From NCBI GenBank assembly GCA_039111635.1, contig JBCAQO010000012.1:620001-684000 (forward strand): a DNA stretch of 64,000 nucleotides. Direction: 5' to 3'. Below, piece after piece: positions 23,966-36,785 of this stretch; position 1 is the stretch's first letter, and each line of letters begins with the position of its first letter. Below the pieces are notes generated by a model. The model was not told the origin of the DNA. It did not search any database and was given only the letters and a program-made list of their open reading frames with translations. A program made the translations under genes and the position numbers. The DNA comes from Heterobasidion occidentale (taxonomy: Eukaryota; Basidiomycota; Agaricomycetes; Russulales; Bondarzewiaceae).

Positions 23966-25578
23966 GTCTGTATGACTATGGGACAATTCGTCATCACAAG
24001 TGTAAGGCAAAGGCAGACATCCACTCACTCTCGAGGGGCGACGATGATGGTTTGAGTGGAAACCGCGCATTCATAACCAGACCGGTTCTTATCGGGAAGC
24101 GTGGCTATAGTGTCGCTTCCGAGATGGGAGCACTGCTAAGCACACGTGAGGAATCGAGCGAGGCAGTCAGAATCGGAATGCTGTAAACAATACGGACAAC
24201 TGCACCTTCGACAACTTCTAAATCGAATCACTGCCCGTGACCAATCAGAATTTGGGAAACACTGAGTAGGCAGAGGTAGGCAGTGGGGGAACGTGAGACA
24301 GTATGAGTTCTGAGCGCAGGACCTTGATATCATGGGACACGCATGAAGGGGCCAGAATCAATGCCTCTGGAGAATCCGACAAAACACATGCCGAGGTTCA
24401 ACCTATTAGCTGACATTCGGCTTCCTACCAAAAACACTCCATGCCCGAGGTTTCGAGGTAGTGCAGAGTTAGAAGTAGACCAAAGATGGGAAGTTGCAGT
24501 AACCTTGGACACAAAGAGATCTGTTCATATGGAACAAGAAGCAGAATGGAGAGACCTGAGCTTGATTTTCGAGAAGTGGGTTGCCATCCAGTTCTCCTGT
24601 ACTCGACTAGATACCGAAACAGATGGACATAGTCCCTCCAAATTTGGGAACTCCATGCGGCCATCGGAAACGATCTAGAAAGAGGATTCATTCGACCCAT
24701 ACTGTATATCGATGGCAATGCGGGTCCTGAAAAGATGTGTGATTGAACATAGCGATGATGAACGAGTTGATCTGCGACCACCGACATCGTGATGTTAGTT
24801 TTTTGTGAGCGTCGGCGCCTAGACGAGAACAAAGACACCGGTGAGAAGATACACTCTATTCTGAGAAGAAACTCTGCTCACAGGGCTGAAATACTCCAGC
24901 CCGTCGCGGGTTTGCCGTCACAACACTTCTTGCGTTTCGATTGTTCTGAGGTCGAAGACAGGCTCATCAAAAAGATACACAGACAACGGCACATGTGAAA
25001 AAAGGTATCATGATATTTGCACACAGGGATCGTGTGCGAGGGATGTGGAGACAAACAGCAGCTTACTTTGGCAGTCTTGGCCTAAGGTTTGGGTATCGTG
25101 GTCGATATTTCTTTCAATCATCGACGACTCTCAAGCACCTGCAGCTAATGACTCACGCGTTTAATTTCTTCTTCATTCACGCTTTCATCGAAGTAAGGAT
25201 GCTAGACACACTTAACATTCTCCAAAGGGCCATCTATCAACACGCAAGGGCTACCACGCAGAGTGCAGACGGAGTCAGCCACGGGGTTTCCGCGTACAAA
25301 GTGATATTGAGTACATGTTATATGGGCATTGTTTGTGACCGCCAGTACAGATCAAGATGAAAGGTGTGAGAATTAGCCTGGGATAGCGAAGTGTCGATGT
25401 AGTTGCCAGACAGGCAGAAAACGCACGGAGCGACGCGGGCTAAACGCTCCGGATATTCCCGGCATTCTCACTGGTAAAACACAACATGCACATTTCCTAC
25501 TGCATACAATGCTATCCTATCTACATCTATGAGCCGTAAAATCAGGCCTACACTGGAGTTAACCGCGGACGTGAATCT
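23966..25578. other. Intergenic, about 1.6 kb
   Basis: Upstream of hydrolase paralogue 2 and 3' flank of the desaturase. Overlapping frames of 110-137 codons on opposite strands near 24340-24840 have no recognisable domain and no convincing splice extension, so I call no gene. Confidence 0.5.
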
Positions 25579-27667
25579 TTAGTGGACGACTTCAACCTGC
25601 TCCTGCCCTTCGTTCTGCGCTTGGGCCTTCTGCGCAGCCAGCTGTCCAAGAGCACCAGGGGCGAGTTCTCTGGTGGTCTCGCCCCACTTGTTCTGGTAGA
25701 AAACAATACCGCCGTCTTCCTCGATGAAGAGGCACTGCGTGAAGGAGCGCCAGAGGGCGTAGAAGGTGTTCTGGTAGCGGAAGATATACGGTTCAGACAA
25801 GGGCACGACGAGACGATGTGCAAACACATACAGTCGAATCGTAGTTGTATTCATCCTTGAGGACACCACGATGCGACGAGTAATTTCAGGACCATTATCT
25901 ATATCATCGATTCAGTATTACAATAATTGTCGAGCGAAAAGTAAGCCCTTACAGAATGGCGCGCCAACGAAGAAGTGGTGCGCGACATGGTCGTGCGAGA
26001 TCTAGAAGAAAGACATCAGTTTTGAGAAACAGACTTTCAGGCATAACGCACGTTGTGCAGGAAGAAGCGCCCCATCCAGCCCATGAGGGGTCGGTCAACG
26101 GTTGACGCAGCCCCACGCAGGAAAGTCCATTCGTTGCCGAAGTAATGAGGGATCGTTGGATCAGAGTGGTGAAGATAGGTGAACATCACTGTGAAAATAA
26201 TTTAGTCAAAGCTACGAGGAAGCTTTGATGATACATACCAATCCTTAAATCAAAATGGGGAGGCGTCTTGAGCGACTATGTGAGACATACGAGAGATGCG
26301 AATCACATACCAATGGTTCGTCAGCTAAAGGTTGAAAAATGGCGATCGCTAAGTTTTCTTTTGAGCAGATAGGAGAAGCAGAGACGCACCATGTAGGGAA
26401 TGAAATAGTACTTGGCAATTGCCATCCACCCAACGTGGCGCGCAACGTAGGAAAGCACAGCGCCCATCGCAGTGATACCGATATCCGACATGATAATTGA
26501 GTTGCCTATAAGGCCGAATGAGCTCCGATTGGTGTATCAAATGTAAAAATCATTCGTACGTTGATTGGGCTTGAACAGTGGAGAATTCGGGTCGAAGTGG
26601 TTTGTGCCAGGAGGATACATCTTAGAGCCCAGAGTGTTCTGACTGTAAAATGGAATCAGCTTCCTTCTGCGTTCACTGCAAGGGGTACATACGACAAGTA
26701 CAGCCACCATCCTCTGTTCATTGCGACAAGCGTGATCAGCAAAAGATGATTTCAGAGATCGATCGAGACGCACAGGCCCTGCATGATCAGCACTCGCCCG
26801 AGCGTCCAGATGGGGGTCTCTTCGAAGACTTCAGCATAATCGGCCTTCTTCGCTTTCTCGCGAGGCGGGAGGTTGTAATCCTTGCGATAGTGAGGGATGT
26901 AGTTTTCGTCGCGCTCAATCCAGCCGGTTGCTTTCTGCATCGATCAAATTGTAAATAATGCGCTACATCATGAATCGTGATAATTGAAATTGATTCAACG
27001 TACATGGTGAGCATGATGAGTTTGCCGCCAAGCGTAGTATGGGATCAGAAGGAACTAGAAAAGCAAATCACGATCAGTATCTTTACAGAAATACTCAAGA
27101 GAGACTGACCGAATGCAAGATGAAGCCAACAATGTTATTCAACGCCGAAGAGGCGAAGAGCGTGCCGTGACCCGCCTACCAAGAATTTGACATCAGAAAC
27201 GGCGACAAGCTCGGAGGTTTTGTATTTGTGCGTACATCATGGCCTGAAGAATATATGAGCGATGACGGAATCAAAGTGAGGGTTGTCAAAAGAAACGCCC
27301 ACCGAGACAGAATATACCACCGCCGACCAGACCTTGGAACCACCAGTAGGTTCCCCACAGCCCCGCCTTCAATAGCGATGCCCTCCAACCTCCGTCGGGG
27401 AAAACGAAGCTTGTCGCAGAGCCAATCTTCGTGGCCAGTGCAAAGAATGTTGTCGCAAGAGTAATGTCGCGAAGGACGTAAAACGCTGCCTTCTTGTCGG
27501 AGCGTTTGAGGAGGTGCTTGGGGACGGCGTCATGGATTTGCTTGAGCGTGAATGTGGGTGGCGAAAACGGCTTCCGCAGACTACATGGGGACATGCTCGT
27601 GAGTGGAATGGTGTGTGAAGTAGCTCGATACTCACCGCGCCTCATACTCTGGGCCGTTGGAAAACAT
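25579..27667 (-). CDS. Delta-12-type fatty acid desaturase, 15 exons, one frameshift
   Basis: ER membrane desaturase that introduces a double bond into oleoyl chains in linoleate synthesis; about 426 residues. Exons: 25579-25770, 25832-25898, 25953-26001, 26052-26188, 26239-26243, 26311-26324, 26390-26505, 26560-26642, 26693-26713, 26774-26934, 27004-27054, 27110-27175, 27236-27243, 27303-27580, 27636-27667. The three histidine boxes are HDAGH (partly on an 8-nt exon), HHAHH and HVAHH. Other landmarks are [37 protein letters not shown] and [14 protein letters not shown]. Exons of 5 and 14 nt encode NHWIV. Exon 25832-25898 lacks one base near 25866, between EITRRIV and [10 protein letters not shown]. 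Regiospecificity (12 versus 15) is inferred from overall resemblance only. Confidence 0.92.
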
Positions 27668-30600
27668 GGTGTACAAAGCCTACTGTGCACTTACCTTCTA
27701 GAGGAGGAGAAGTGGGGAGGAGAGGCGGAGGAAACCAGTATTAAGCCCCCACGCGCAGTTATCTAACATCCGGCTCGTGGGCTGCCTGCATGCATGTGCA
27801 AAATGTTTGCCATGGACACGAGGTCCGGCAATAGGGCGATGTACGTGACTCCACGATGAATCTTCGTCCGGGGAATCCGATAATCCAAGGAGCGATTGGC
27901 GAGAACTGCGTCAAGCAAGGAATCTGACTTTGTGGTGAACTCCGAGAGCTTAAGAGATATGTCGTAAGTTCCCCACATGTTTGATGATGAGAACAAAGGT
28001 AAATGACGGCCTACGCGCCGTGCCGCCGCGGGCATTCGGTACAGCTGATTAGATCCTTTCCAGTCCAAAAAGACCCTCCAGGCCACACACAGCAGGTTCG
28101 CCTGGACCTATAGAAATCGTAAGTACATATTGCTGCGCATTTTCTATCACGTTTAACACGCACCACAACTTGTAAACTTCAGGTAATCTTGGTTCTGCTC
28201 TTGATGCTGCTGATTTACATGCATAAAGATAAACAACCCCATCGTGCATACAAAGGCATACAAGCGCCTGCCACTTTCTGATCCGCACAGAAGGACTTCG
28301 TGATAACCATCAAATGGCGTTTCGACACATCATAAGAACCTTCTACATCTAAGGAAGGTCGGATTTGGGTGCGGGTCGTAACGCGGAAACACCGCAGAAA
28401 CGAGTGCGAAAGCTGTAGGGAGAGCAGGCCACACAGGGCGCAACATGTTAGCGTAAAGAGTCCTCCAATGTCTGACATGGATGTAGTTCTGACAAGTAGG
28501 TGTATAAAAGAAGCACGGATCAATCTGGGTTGACTTACCCACATATCTCTCCGCATCCGTTCCATGGCAGTCAATGGTAGTAATCATGGTGTTCTGGATG
28601 CGCCGAGAATCTCATCTGCCTGTTCACGTGAGGCGTCCTATCAACACCATGAAAGATGTCGTCAGCCATCTGTGATTGAAGCAGGAGATGCTCTAAGTAT
28701 GTCCGTATGATGAGCAACGTCAGGTATCAAGATGGGGTTCGACTATTGGTTTTGAAGAGGAGCGAAGGTAGTCTCCGTTGCTGGCCCTACTACACAGAAG
28801 ATAGTCGTTCTACGTGTAGGGAGCAAAGGTAGGCAAAGGTGTGGGTACTGGTCAAAGTCACAGCGGTGAACAAGCAGTAATCACATCACGTCACAAGAAC
28901 CCGAAATTGATACAAAGGGTCGAATCGTGTCCCTGTCAGGCAGTGTCCCGAAGACCATGCAACAACGGTCAGCGGCAGGACTTGATAAAAGCCCCACATC
29001 CTTGTCCACTTACTCAAGCTCTCGGAATTCAAGGAGGTACGGAAGCCTGGTCAAGCGTTGGCAATACATGACTTGCATGTGAAAGCTCGACGTCGTAGAG
29101 AACGGCCGAAAGCATCGCACGGAAGCGCACAGACTGCCTCCACAGAGACCGTGGGGGTCATGATCTCACAAACAAAGCCAGCTGAAGAGACTACAAATTG
29201 AAAGCCGTCGTAGGCCTCCTGCAACTGACGGGACCCCCTCGGACATGATGACAGCCTTCTCCGGCCTTTTACAATCTCTGCTGGTCCCAATGCAGCTGAC
29301 CCTCGGTGAAACCAAGAAGGCGATGCTGTAGGGTTCATCTGGCTGTTTATAGCGAACACATGTGGTGATTCATTATCTGGCTGTTTATAGCGAACACATG
29401 AAAGAGCCTCGGACAGAAGCTCGGGCAAGAGCTGGACGCCCATGTACCTTCATAGATGTCGAAAGACTGTCGAAAGTCGATGGTATCCGATATTTGATTA
29501 TCAGTTCATTGAGCCGTTTCGATGGTTGCCAGCTCGTAACGTGTAAGCACCGACGACGACATCCAAGCACCAAAGTCGATGCGGTAGCGCCCTGAGATTG
29601 ATCCAGAGCCGATATGAGTAGGTCTGCGATCAGAAGAACTTGGAACGTATCCGCATGAATGCACTCGTGGCCACTATCCCTGAAGCAACTATGCGAGGCG
29701 AAACGATGCGCTGGTGACGCAATAGTAGACGTAAGTGGTGAGTTCAGACCTCTCTGAATAGGTACCCATTGTATTGGACCAAACCACTACCAGACCCCAG
29801 CCTCGAATTGGTTATGATACCGATCGGAGTAGCGACAAGGGCAGATATACAATCGAACGAGGTCAAAGACAGGGTGCGGGGAAATCGCCAACGGTCGGTT
29901 GAATCTTCTTATGTACGGACGGAGTTTTGGGCGGTATTGCAGCAAAGGCCCTAGAAAAAGATCCGTGGTCAGGGTAATGAGCATCAGTATCCTCGATCAC
30001 GAGAAGGCGAACCTTTTGCATCCTGCGCTGATCGCCTTTCGATATATAAAAGGGGAGAACAAAATTTATGAACAGGTCACACGATTAATTAGCCAAAAAG
30101 ACTGGAATAAAGCTTCTGAATGCTGCCTTTTGGCATCAATTTTCTTGTGATTTAAGATAGGTGTACAATATATGCATCCGGCGCTGTATGGTGCTTGTGT
30201 TCAGTATTTCAGATGCCTTGAGCGAACACATTGAGGCTACTCACGACAGAGTGATATGAAAGCACCACAACAGCACACCAGTAGGCAAGCTTCATTCGTC
30301 CTCTTCATCCAGGTCTCACCTCGTCCCATACCCAAGCTATTCTTATTCACCACTTGTCTTGCTGTCTGAGAGCCATCCCGTCTGCAGTCGACGCCTCTAG
30401 TAACATCATTCGTCCTGGAATCCAAGAATATGCACAGAAAAGCAAGGGCAGAGCAATACAAAAAAAGTCAGAAAAGACCACAATTAACTAGTGCGATGAG
30501 CGATTCAGTTGAGGGGGACAGAGTTGCTGGACATAGCGATAAAAGAATAGATAGGGCATGACTGACGTGCAAGGCCGTGTGCGAGTCGTAAGAGGTCGTG

Positions 30601-30741
30601 AAGATGCTAGTAAGACATTACTGGGCGTGTGGAATGGCATGAGTGGAAAGGCGGGGGTGTAGTGAATGCGATGGAGATTTCCGATGAAAAAAGCTGGGGA
30701 AAGTGGAATCTTCAGGAACGTGTCGAGGGGGTGGGTGAGGG
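27668..30741. other. Gene-poor stretch, about 3.1 kb
   Basis: Several frames of 60-130 codons occur, chiefly on the minus strand, but none shows a known motif, consistent splice sites or a repeat-derived coding pattern. Only a short direct repeat at 29337-29400 stands out. No transposon ends found by eye. Confidence 0.45.
29337..29400. repeat. 26-bp direct repeat, 38-bp spacing
   Basis: A 26-nt sequence starting ATCTGGCTGTTTATAGCG occurs identically at 29337-29362 and 29375-29400. The copies are 38 bp apart and there is no third copy. It is probably a small local duplication. Confidence 0.8.
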
Positions 30742-31208
30742 TTATGATTTTCCAATCACGCTCTCGCTCTGACCTCGTGGGCGGCCAGACGCATCTATTG
30801 CAGAGGAACGGCGCGATATCGATAGGTCATCTTGTGCGTGAGCGAAGAAATCGTCGTCGCCTTCGTATGGGGATGACTCTGAGTTGATCTAGATGCCGGT
30901 ATCATCGATTTCAAATAGGACGTATAGAGTGATAAAGAGGTACGCACCCATTGATTGAGGACGTCGGCGACTCTAGCTGCTTCCTCTGGGCTGAAATTTA
31001 CGTCTGTCCCTTTCTCGGCGTGTAGCTTCAACAGCTCGCTCAGCGTCCGCTTACCACCACCACGAGCTCCTTCATGCGAGGCGTCTCCATTCGAGGCTTC
31101 AGATCCATGAGAGGGAAAGACGATGTGGGATGACCTGGTGCGTTGCATGTCCGTTTCTGAGCGATCCCAGTCTTCTGGGGGTACGGAGGCGCGCGAAGGG
31201 TCGGCCAT
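30742..31208 (-). CDS. Small conserved basidiomycete protein, 135 residues
   Basis: Exons 30742-30888 and 30948-31208, split by a 59-nt intron with GTGCGT/TAG ends. The N-terminal half is polar and disordered-looking. The core KRTLSELLKLHAEKGTDVNF, then EEAARVADVLNQW, looks like a short helical motif that I recall from unnamed mushroom proteins, and it is followed by SPYEGDDDFFAHAQDD. No enzyme signature, signal peptide or membrane segment. Function unknown. Confidence 0.75.
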
Positions 31209-32141
31209 ATTTGTTCGATACTAACAGTAGTAAGACTGAATTGGTGAGCAGGATTTCGATGCAGGGCGCGAGTCGGCGTGTGGCGAGAAAATACTGGGGA
31301 GGTACGATAATGCGGGAATGTGCAAGGATTGCAACGAGGTTGGTTACACCGCTATTGATGTTCGAAGAGAGAGGTCGCGTCGATTTGCGTCCAACAAAGG
31401 AGTAATCGCGTCTTTTGTCCTTCTGGCGGTGAAAGCGGATGTCAAATCCAAAGAAATCGAGACAAGAAAGACGATTAGGGACTCCGAGCCAACGGCTGTT
31501 GCACAACGCGGTCAGTCGCCACGGTTGATCACACCAAACACGGTGGCGTGGAAGCGAGACCCACGACACTCCTTTTGAGGACCTCTGAGACCATCGAGAT
31601 ATCGAACCTCTTGAGACAGCCCCGCTGCACGCATAAGACTTTTTCCCCTGAAAAAGCCCATAGGAAAACCGAAAGATCTCCCTCAAAAATTCCCAAGCAC
31701 GTAGTGCGACAACTCGATGTGGGTACGAGGTGACGAAAAAATTATCTCAGAATTCCTTCAGGCGTTAATTCCAATCTCAAGTCCATGAGCTAAATTGTAT
31801 AAAAATCGTCCAGTTTGCAGTAAGTATGGTACTGGGCGAATCATGCTAGCAATCACTATGTAAATCCGTATCTCCAGGTTCAAAAGCAGCCGAACACACC
31901 CAGAAGAACGACGAGGTGAAAGCGCGAAAGTAGAGCGGGGAAAACATAGACAAGATCTGGAAGAGAGTCAAGTATAAACGCCCCGTCCATCCGGTGGTGG
32001 TGGTGTTCACAGACGTTGCTCATCTTTTGGGAAGCGAGAAGATGCAGGATTAGGTGGACGTGGGGAAACGCGGAGTGCAGGGGTATGAGAAGAACTGTAT
32101 GCTAGCAAAGGGGATGAACATGTGATGGGATATGACGTGCA
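31209..32141. other. Intergenic, about 930 bp
   Basis: Upstream region of the small protein and 3' flank of the GPI-type protein. Frames here lack any recognisable content. Confidence 0.5.
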
Positions 32142-33666
32142 CTACAGGAGGAGCGCAACGGCACCGACAATCAACGCTCCGAGCGTGCCGCTCATGAACA
32201 ATCTCGACACCGCGCCATTCGAAGAACCCGACGCAGAAGTGTTCGAGGACGACGGACTCGCAGACGACGACGCCTTGGCGCTGCCTGTGTTCGACGCCGT
32301 GCCCGACGCCTTGGCAGTACCAGATGCCGCGGCAGAGCTGGCACTAGTGGTGACTGGGACGACGCTCGAGAGCGCAGAGACCGGGCTCCACGTCGCAGCC
32401 GAGTTCGCCGCTGTGTTACCTTGCTGGTAAGGAAGGTATGACACAGCACCGGCGCTGTCGAGCTGGACGAGAGACGAAAGACCAGCGAAGTAAGTTGCTT
32501 TGGCGTCCTTGGTCGTAGGCCCGGCGAGGGCTTGCGTCGTGTTGGTCTCCACATTGATCACGTAGGTCTTTGAGCCGTCGTCGGGGATGAAAGCAAACTC
32601 TTGTTGGACCTGTGAGTTCATCAATAAGAGAAGATGGTTTATTGAGATAATACGAAAAGACATACACCGGACTCCTGGAAGAAAGACGATACCTGACCGT
32701 GCGTGGCAGGGAACGTGCTACCATCCGCGATGGGGTAGGACTGGGCCTCCGGTTGGAAGTACGAGACTGCAAAAAGAAGTTGGGCGACTATATACAACCT
32801 ATCTTAAGATTGAGATCATACGTACAGTGAATCACGAAAATATTCGCGTCACCAGCAGGAGTGCCAGAACATCGATGAAGTGGATATGGTTCTGCGCAAG
32901 AGCCATAACGGGCTGGTAACTGTCCCCGTAAGGAGTCTTCTGGACATCATTCCACGGCAGCGCAGCGGCGTTCGCACTCGTCAGAAGAGCCATGTCCAGG
33001 GAGAAGAGCTCGCCCTTTGACACCGCATCTGCGTTCAAACTCCATAAGCCTCGTCCCTTCGTCGTGTAAACAAAAACGGAAAATTTACGAACAGAAAACG
33101 TTCGTGTCGTGGTCAAGAATGGCGTTGAACGAGCTGGGGTCGAAAGTCCCCGTGGTCACGGTCTGTGTAGACCACGACTTGGTGGTCGCATCGTAGAGAT
33201 GGATGTTGAAGGATTGGAAGCGTCGCCGTTCATTACGTAGATCGCGTTTGTGAACTGTAAATCCAATTAGCATTTTGACAGCAGAGGGAGCTATATATAG
33301 GACGAAGCGACATACCTGGGAAAGGTAGCAGGACGTATTCGCACCATCGAATGGTCTGCAGAAAATTTATTCAACGGTGCATTCCACCCATGAAGGGCAT
33401 CGACACTTACGGGCGGCCGCTCGTCGTGATGTCAGTGGCCTTGCCTGCTCCACGCCGTCAGATTCCCCGCTCATACACATGCGCCCAACGTTGTCGACCA
33501 AGCACTTACCGCTGCCCCACTGATCCTGTGTTCCTGCATTCCAGTCCTTCGAACCGAGCCCGAAGGCAAGCAGGTTCCAATTTATGTCCATTGCGACGCA
33601 TGGCGATGCACGCACGGCGGGCGCACCGATCAAAAGAGTGGCGACGGTGAGCAACGGAGCGAGCAT
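32142..33666 (-). CDS. Secreted, probably GPI-anchored protein, two frameshifts
   Basis: About 388 residues. Exons: 32142-32609, 32666-32766, 32826-33028, 33093-33254, 33316-33355, 33411-33444, 33510-33666. An N-terminal signal peptide (MLAPLLTVATLLIGAPAVRA) leads into a beta-rich region: WNLLAFGLGSKDW, DGANTSCYLSQFTNA, NIHLYDATTKSW, KGELFSLDMA, PAGDANIFVIH and QEFAFIPDDGSKTYVINVE. A long Ser/Ala/Thr linker and a hydrophobic C-terminal tail (GALIVGAVALLL) suggest GPI attachment and a cell-wall or membrane location. Exon 33093-33254 is one base short near 33211 and exon 32826-33028 is one base short near 32866, both by phase counting. No named domain is assigned; a kelch- or beta-propeller-like fold is conceivable. 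Confidence 0.75.
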
Positions 33667-34064
33667 GGCTAGCGGTGAAGAGAGACGTAAAGACACTAGT
33701 GTGGGGAGTATAAAAGAGAGTCGTGTAGGGTGGAGAGAGAGAGAGAGGCAGGGTGAGAAGGCAGCTTGTGAAACGGCAGGAAATGGCCTGGTCGTTACCA
33801 TCGGCATGACATAAATGATCTGCCGGTTCGATCAAAAGCCAAATTTAGCAGATTTTAGCCCACTTTGGAAAGTCTTGTGGTTCGTTCTGGCAAGCGCGTG
33901 GCTACGAACTTGTGCAAAAGTATGAACGAGCAAACAACGGCTGGCGAGTCGCGACGGGTACGATCAGGCGATTGCCTTTTGCCAAGAAAAAAAAAGTTGT
34001 AGCTCCAAAGCAACATCTCAGCAGAAAAATCAGGACAATGTGCTTCCCACTCGCAGAAGGGGCT
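33667..34064. other. Intergenic, 398 bp
   Basis: Upstream region of the GPI-type protein and 3' flank of BIR1. It includes a short GA run near 33738-33750. No other feature seen. Confidence 0.5.
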
Positions 34065-36785
34065 CTACAACGCTTCGATCCTTCGCCTTGTCTCTTCAAC
34101 TTTCTCCTTGTATGCTGCGATCTTCTTCTCTATCTCCACCCTCACCCGCTCAGCTTTCACTTCGATCTCTTTCTGTATCCATTGCTCGATAGTCATCTTA
34201 CGCTCCTCCTCTGAGAGGATCGTGCCCGCAGGCAAAGGGGCTGGACTCCGATATCGGCAAAATTAACAGCATCAGCCTCAGAGACAAGCTGTTGATCCGA
34301 GTCACGAGATGATAGCGTAGGAATGGAGGACGATGCTGGCGGTGGGGGATGCGGTGAGGATGGTGAGGATGATGCCTGCGAGGGAGAACGAGACGGCGGC
34401 AAGAAGGCTCGAGACGAGGACGGCGATAGATGGAAGGGCGAAGCGGGGGCACGGACAGGCGACGGTTCCAGCATGGTCTCGACGTCGGCCATTTCGATCT
34501 CCTCTGCCTGTGGTAAACGCGCCGCCGCCGCAGGAGCAAACACAACGGACAAACGTTTCCTTTGTTCCTGACTTGGCTCGCTGGGTTTGCCTTGAGGAGC
34601 TGCAAATGTCTCGTCGACGTCGACATGCATGAAATCGTCTGAAAAGACATCAGGGGACTTCGATAAGGAAGGAACAGTTTCCTTCGCTGTCGTCTTTGAT
34701 GATTGTGATCGTGACCTGCTACTTGCATTGCCTGAACCGTTGGCCTTACTCCTCGAGTGCGTATCCGAACGAGGTGTGGGATCTATCATCTTCTCTTCGT
34801 CTTGATTGGCAGAAGTTGTGATAGTGGTCTGCTTGCGCGCAACCACGGCAAGATTCCCTCGCTCCGAAGAACTCGTCGTAGCTTTGGCTCTAGTCTTCGA
34901 TGGTTTCTTGAGAACGGGTGATGGAGGAGGCTGTGCTTGCGCGTCGTTGTCGTCCGCGTCGTCCATTTCGGCATCCTCGGATGGGGGTGGCGAAATCTTC
35001 AGTGTCTTTACCCCATTGCGCGCATGCTTCTCTGGCTTTACAGGAGCATTAGGCGTAGGGGAATCCTCTGCACTGGCATCAGAGTTCGAATCTGTCATCA
35101 CTGGTGGGGGGACGGGTATTGCCTTCGACTTCGACTTCGTTGCGGCTCTTGGATTGGTCTTTAGAATTGGTTGCGATTCCTCTACTGCGCTCTCCACAGC
35201 TTTATCCTTACCCTTCCGCACAGACTTGACTTCCACCCCCGCACCATCAGTGTCGGAAAGCCCGTCGTCGGACTCGATGACTTTCTTCTTCGGTCTTCCC
35301 ACCTTCGGTTTTGATTTCGATTTCGATTTCGATTTCGGTTTCGGTTTCGACTCCAAATCTGGCTCGTCGTCAGTCGTCTGAACTACCTTCTTCGGCCTCC
35401 CAACTTTGGCCTTTGACTTCGCTACAACATGTTCATCGCCCACCTCCTCTTCCTTCTTCACCTTGGGCTTCCTCGTGGGTTTAGCAGGTGCATCCGTGTC
35501 CTTCTCTGCTTCCTGTTCCTTTGGAAGCCTTGCCTTATATTTCCCCTTTCCCTTTCCCCCGCCATTGACAACGGCCTCCTCCTGTTCGTCCTCATCCTCC
35601 TCTTCAATTGCTTCTATTCTTTCTTTGGCCTTTCCCTTGGTCTTGCCTCGAGTACTCCTTCCTAACGCTCGGCGCCCATTGTCGCTGCCGCTGGCTTCCT
35701 CCTCTGGCTCAGAAGGAGGCTTACTTCTGGAGGACCTCATAGAGCGCCGCGTGGAGTCTGCCGCTACGCTCGATGTTGAGGTCGATCGATTGAGGGCTCG
35801 GCGGGGTGCGGGGGCGCGGGTAGTGGAGCCAGCTAGATCGCTCTCTGACTCAGAAGACGAAGCATCTGAGGGTCCTTGCTGGGAAACGGGAGGCTTTTTG
35901 GATCCGGCTCGTGATGGTGGTTTGGTGCTGGCGCGTGAGGAAGGTGCTCGGGTGGTAGATTTGCCGAGGGAGGAGGCGGGAGCGGCAGATTCTGCGGTGG
36001 AGAAGAACGGACATGGCTTGCCGAGTTTCTTTTCTCGTTTGAGATGCTCTTCGCTGTACAGCCGGTCAGAGGGGAACATCGGAGTGAACTAAGCAAGAGC
36101 ATACAGTGGTTCATCTTCTGCATCCCACCCACTGAGTGACGTGTTGCAGAAGAAGCATGTCGCGGTGTCGTCTCCAGAGACTTGTGGAGTGTATACGAAA
36201 CCAGCTTTGGCCATCTGCACACATGTCAATGGCAGGCATTTGAGGAGAATTGAGAGTCTCGCCTTGGACGAGCTAGCGCCGTGCCCTTTCTCTAAATCAT
36301 GAGGCCACCGACTGTTGTTCCTAAAAGTAGTCAATCGAGCGTTGACCATAGTCTTCCCGGTAGGGAGATACGCTGGGTCTTTCAATACTGGAACTCTAGC
36401 AATAGCAATCTCAGATACCAGCGTGTCTGAGCAGCACCGGAGAGCAGAAGACGTACTTTCCCTTTCGACTCCCGTCTCCCATCCCACATCGCACAAGCGC
36501 CCACGCGCAGTGGTCCCTGCACTTGTCCCAATGCAAAACAAACGGATCGTCATCGTCCACCCACCCGCTAAGCTCCTTCTCACACAGGAAGCAGGCAACG
36601 TTGTCCCGATCGTCCCAGCTGGGGCTAAAATAGAACCCAGCCTCTGCGAGCGCGTTGGGTGTCGCGAAGAAGTGGTCAGGATGTGGCCACTTGACGGAGA
36701 CGGTGCGCTTGCTCGATGCGTGTTTGACGCGCTTTGGTTTTGAAAACGACTCGAGCCTTGCTTGGAGGGCTTCCATGGACGACAT
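34065..36785 (-). CDS. BIR1: BIR1/survivin-family chromosomal passenger protein, one frameshift
   Basis: About 853 residues. Exons: 34065-36053, 36105-36214, 36263-36395, 36457-36785. It has two BIR zinc folds. The first spans RLESF to DKCRDHC, with CFLCEKELSGW and a His before the last Cys. The second spans RLTTFRNNSRWP to KPCPFF, with CFFCNTSLSGW. A long Lys/Ser/Pro-rich disordered region follows, containing AT-hook-like KVGRPKK units and a KPKSKSKSKSK microsatellite tract near 35310-35345. The C-terminal helix (EERKMTIEQWIQKEIE) matches the INCENP/borealin-binding end of fungal Bir1. In fungi this protein takes Aurora kinase to centromeres. A GC donor is used at 36262. The last exon lacks one base near 34234, between GVQPL and PAGTILSEEE. 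It is divergent from WAPL across 180 bp. Confidence 0.9.

Noticed and set aside
24343..24838. Gene in the 24.3-24.8 kb overlapping frames
   Set aside because: Opposite-strand frames of similar length with no motif, splice extension or start context; neither is better than chance.
34806..36092. Long plus-strand open frames (191 and 228 codons) opposite BIR1
   Set aside because: They are the complement of the low-complexity BIR1 exon; their composition is the mirror of its Lys/Ser/Pro codons and they carry no motif.
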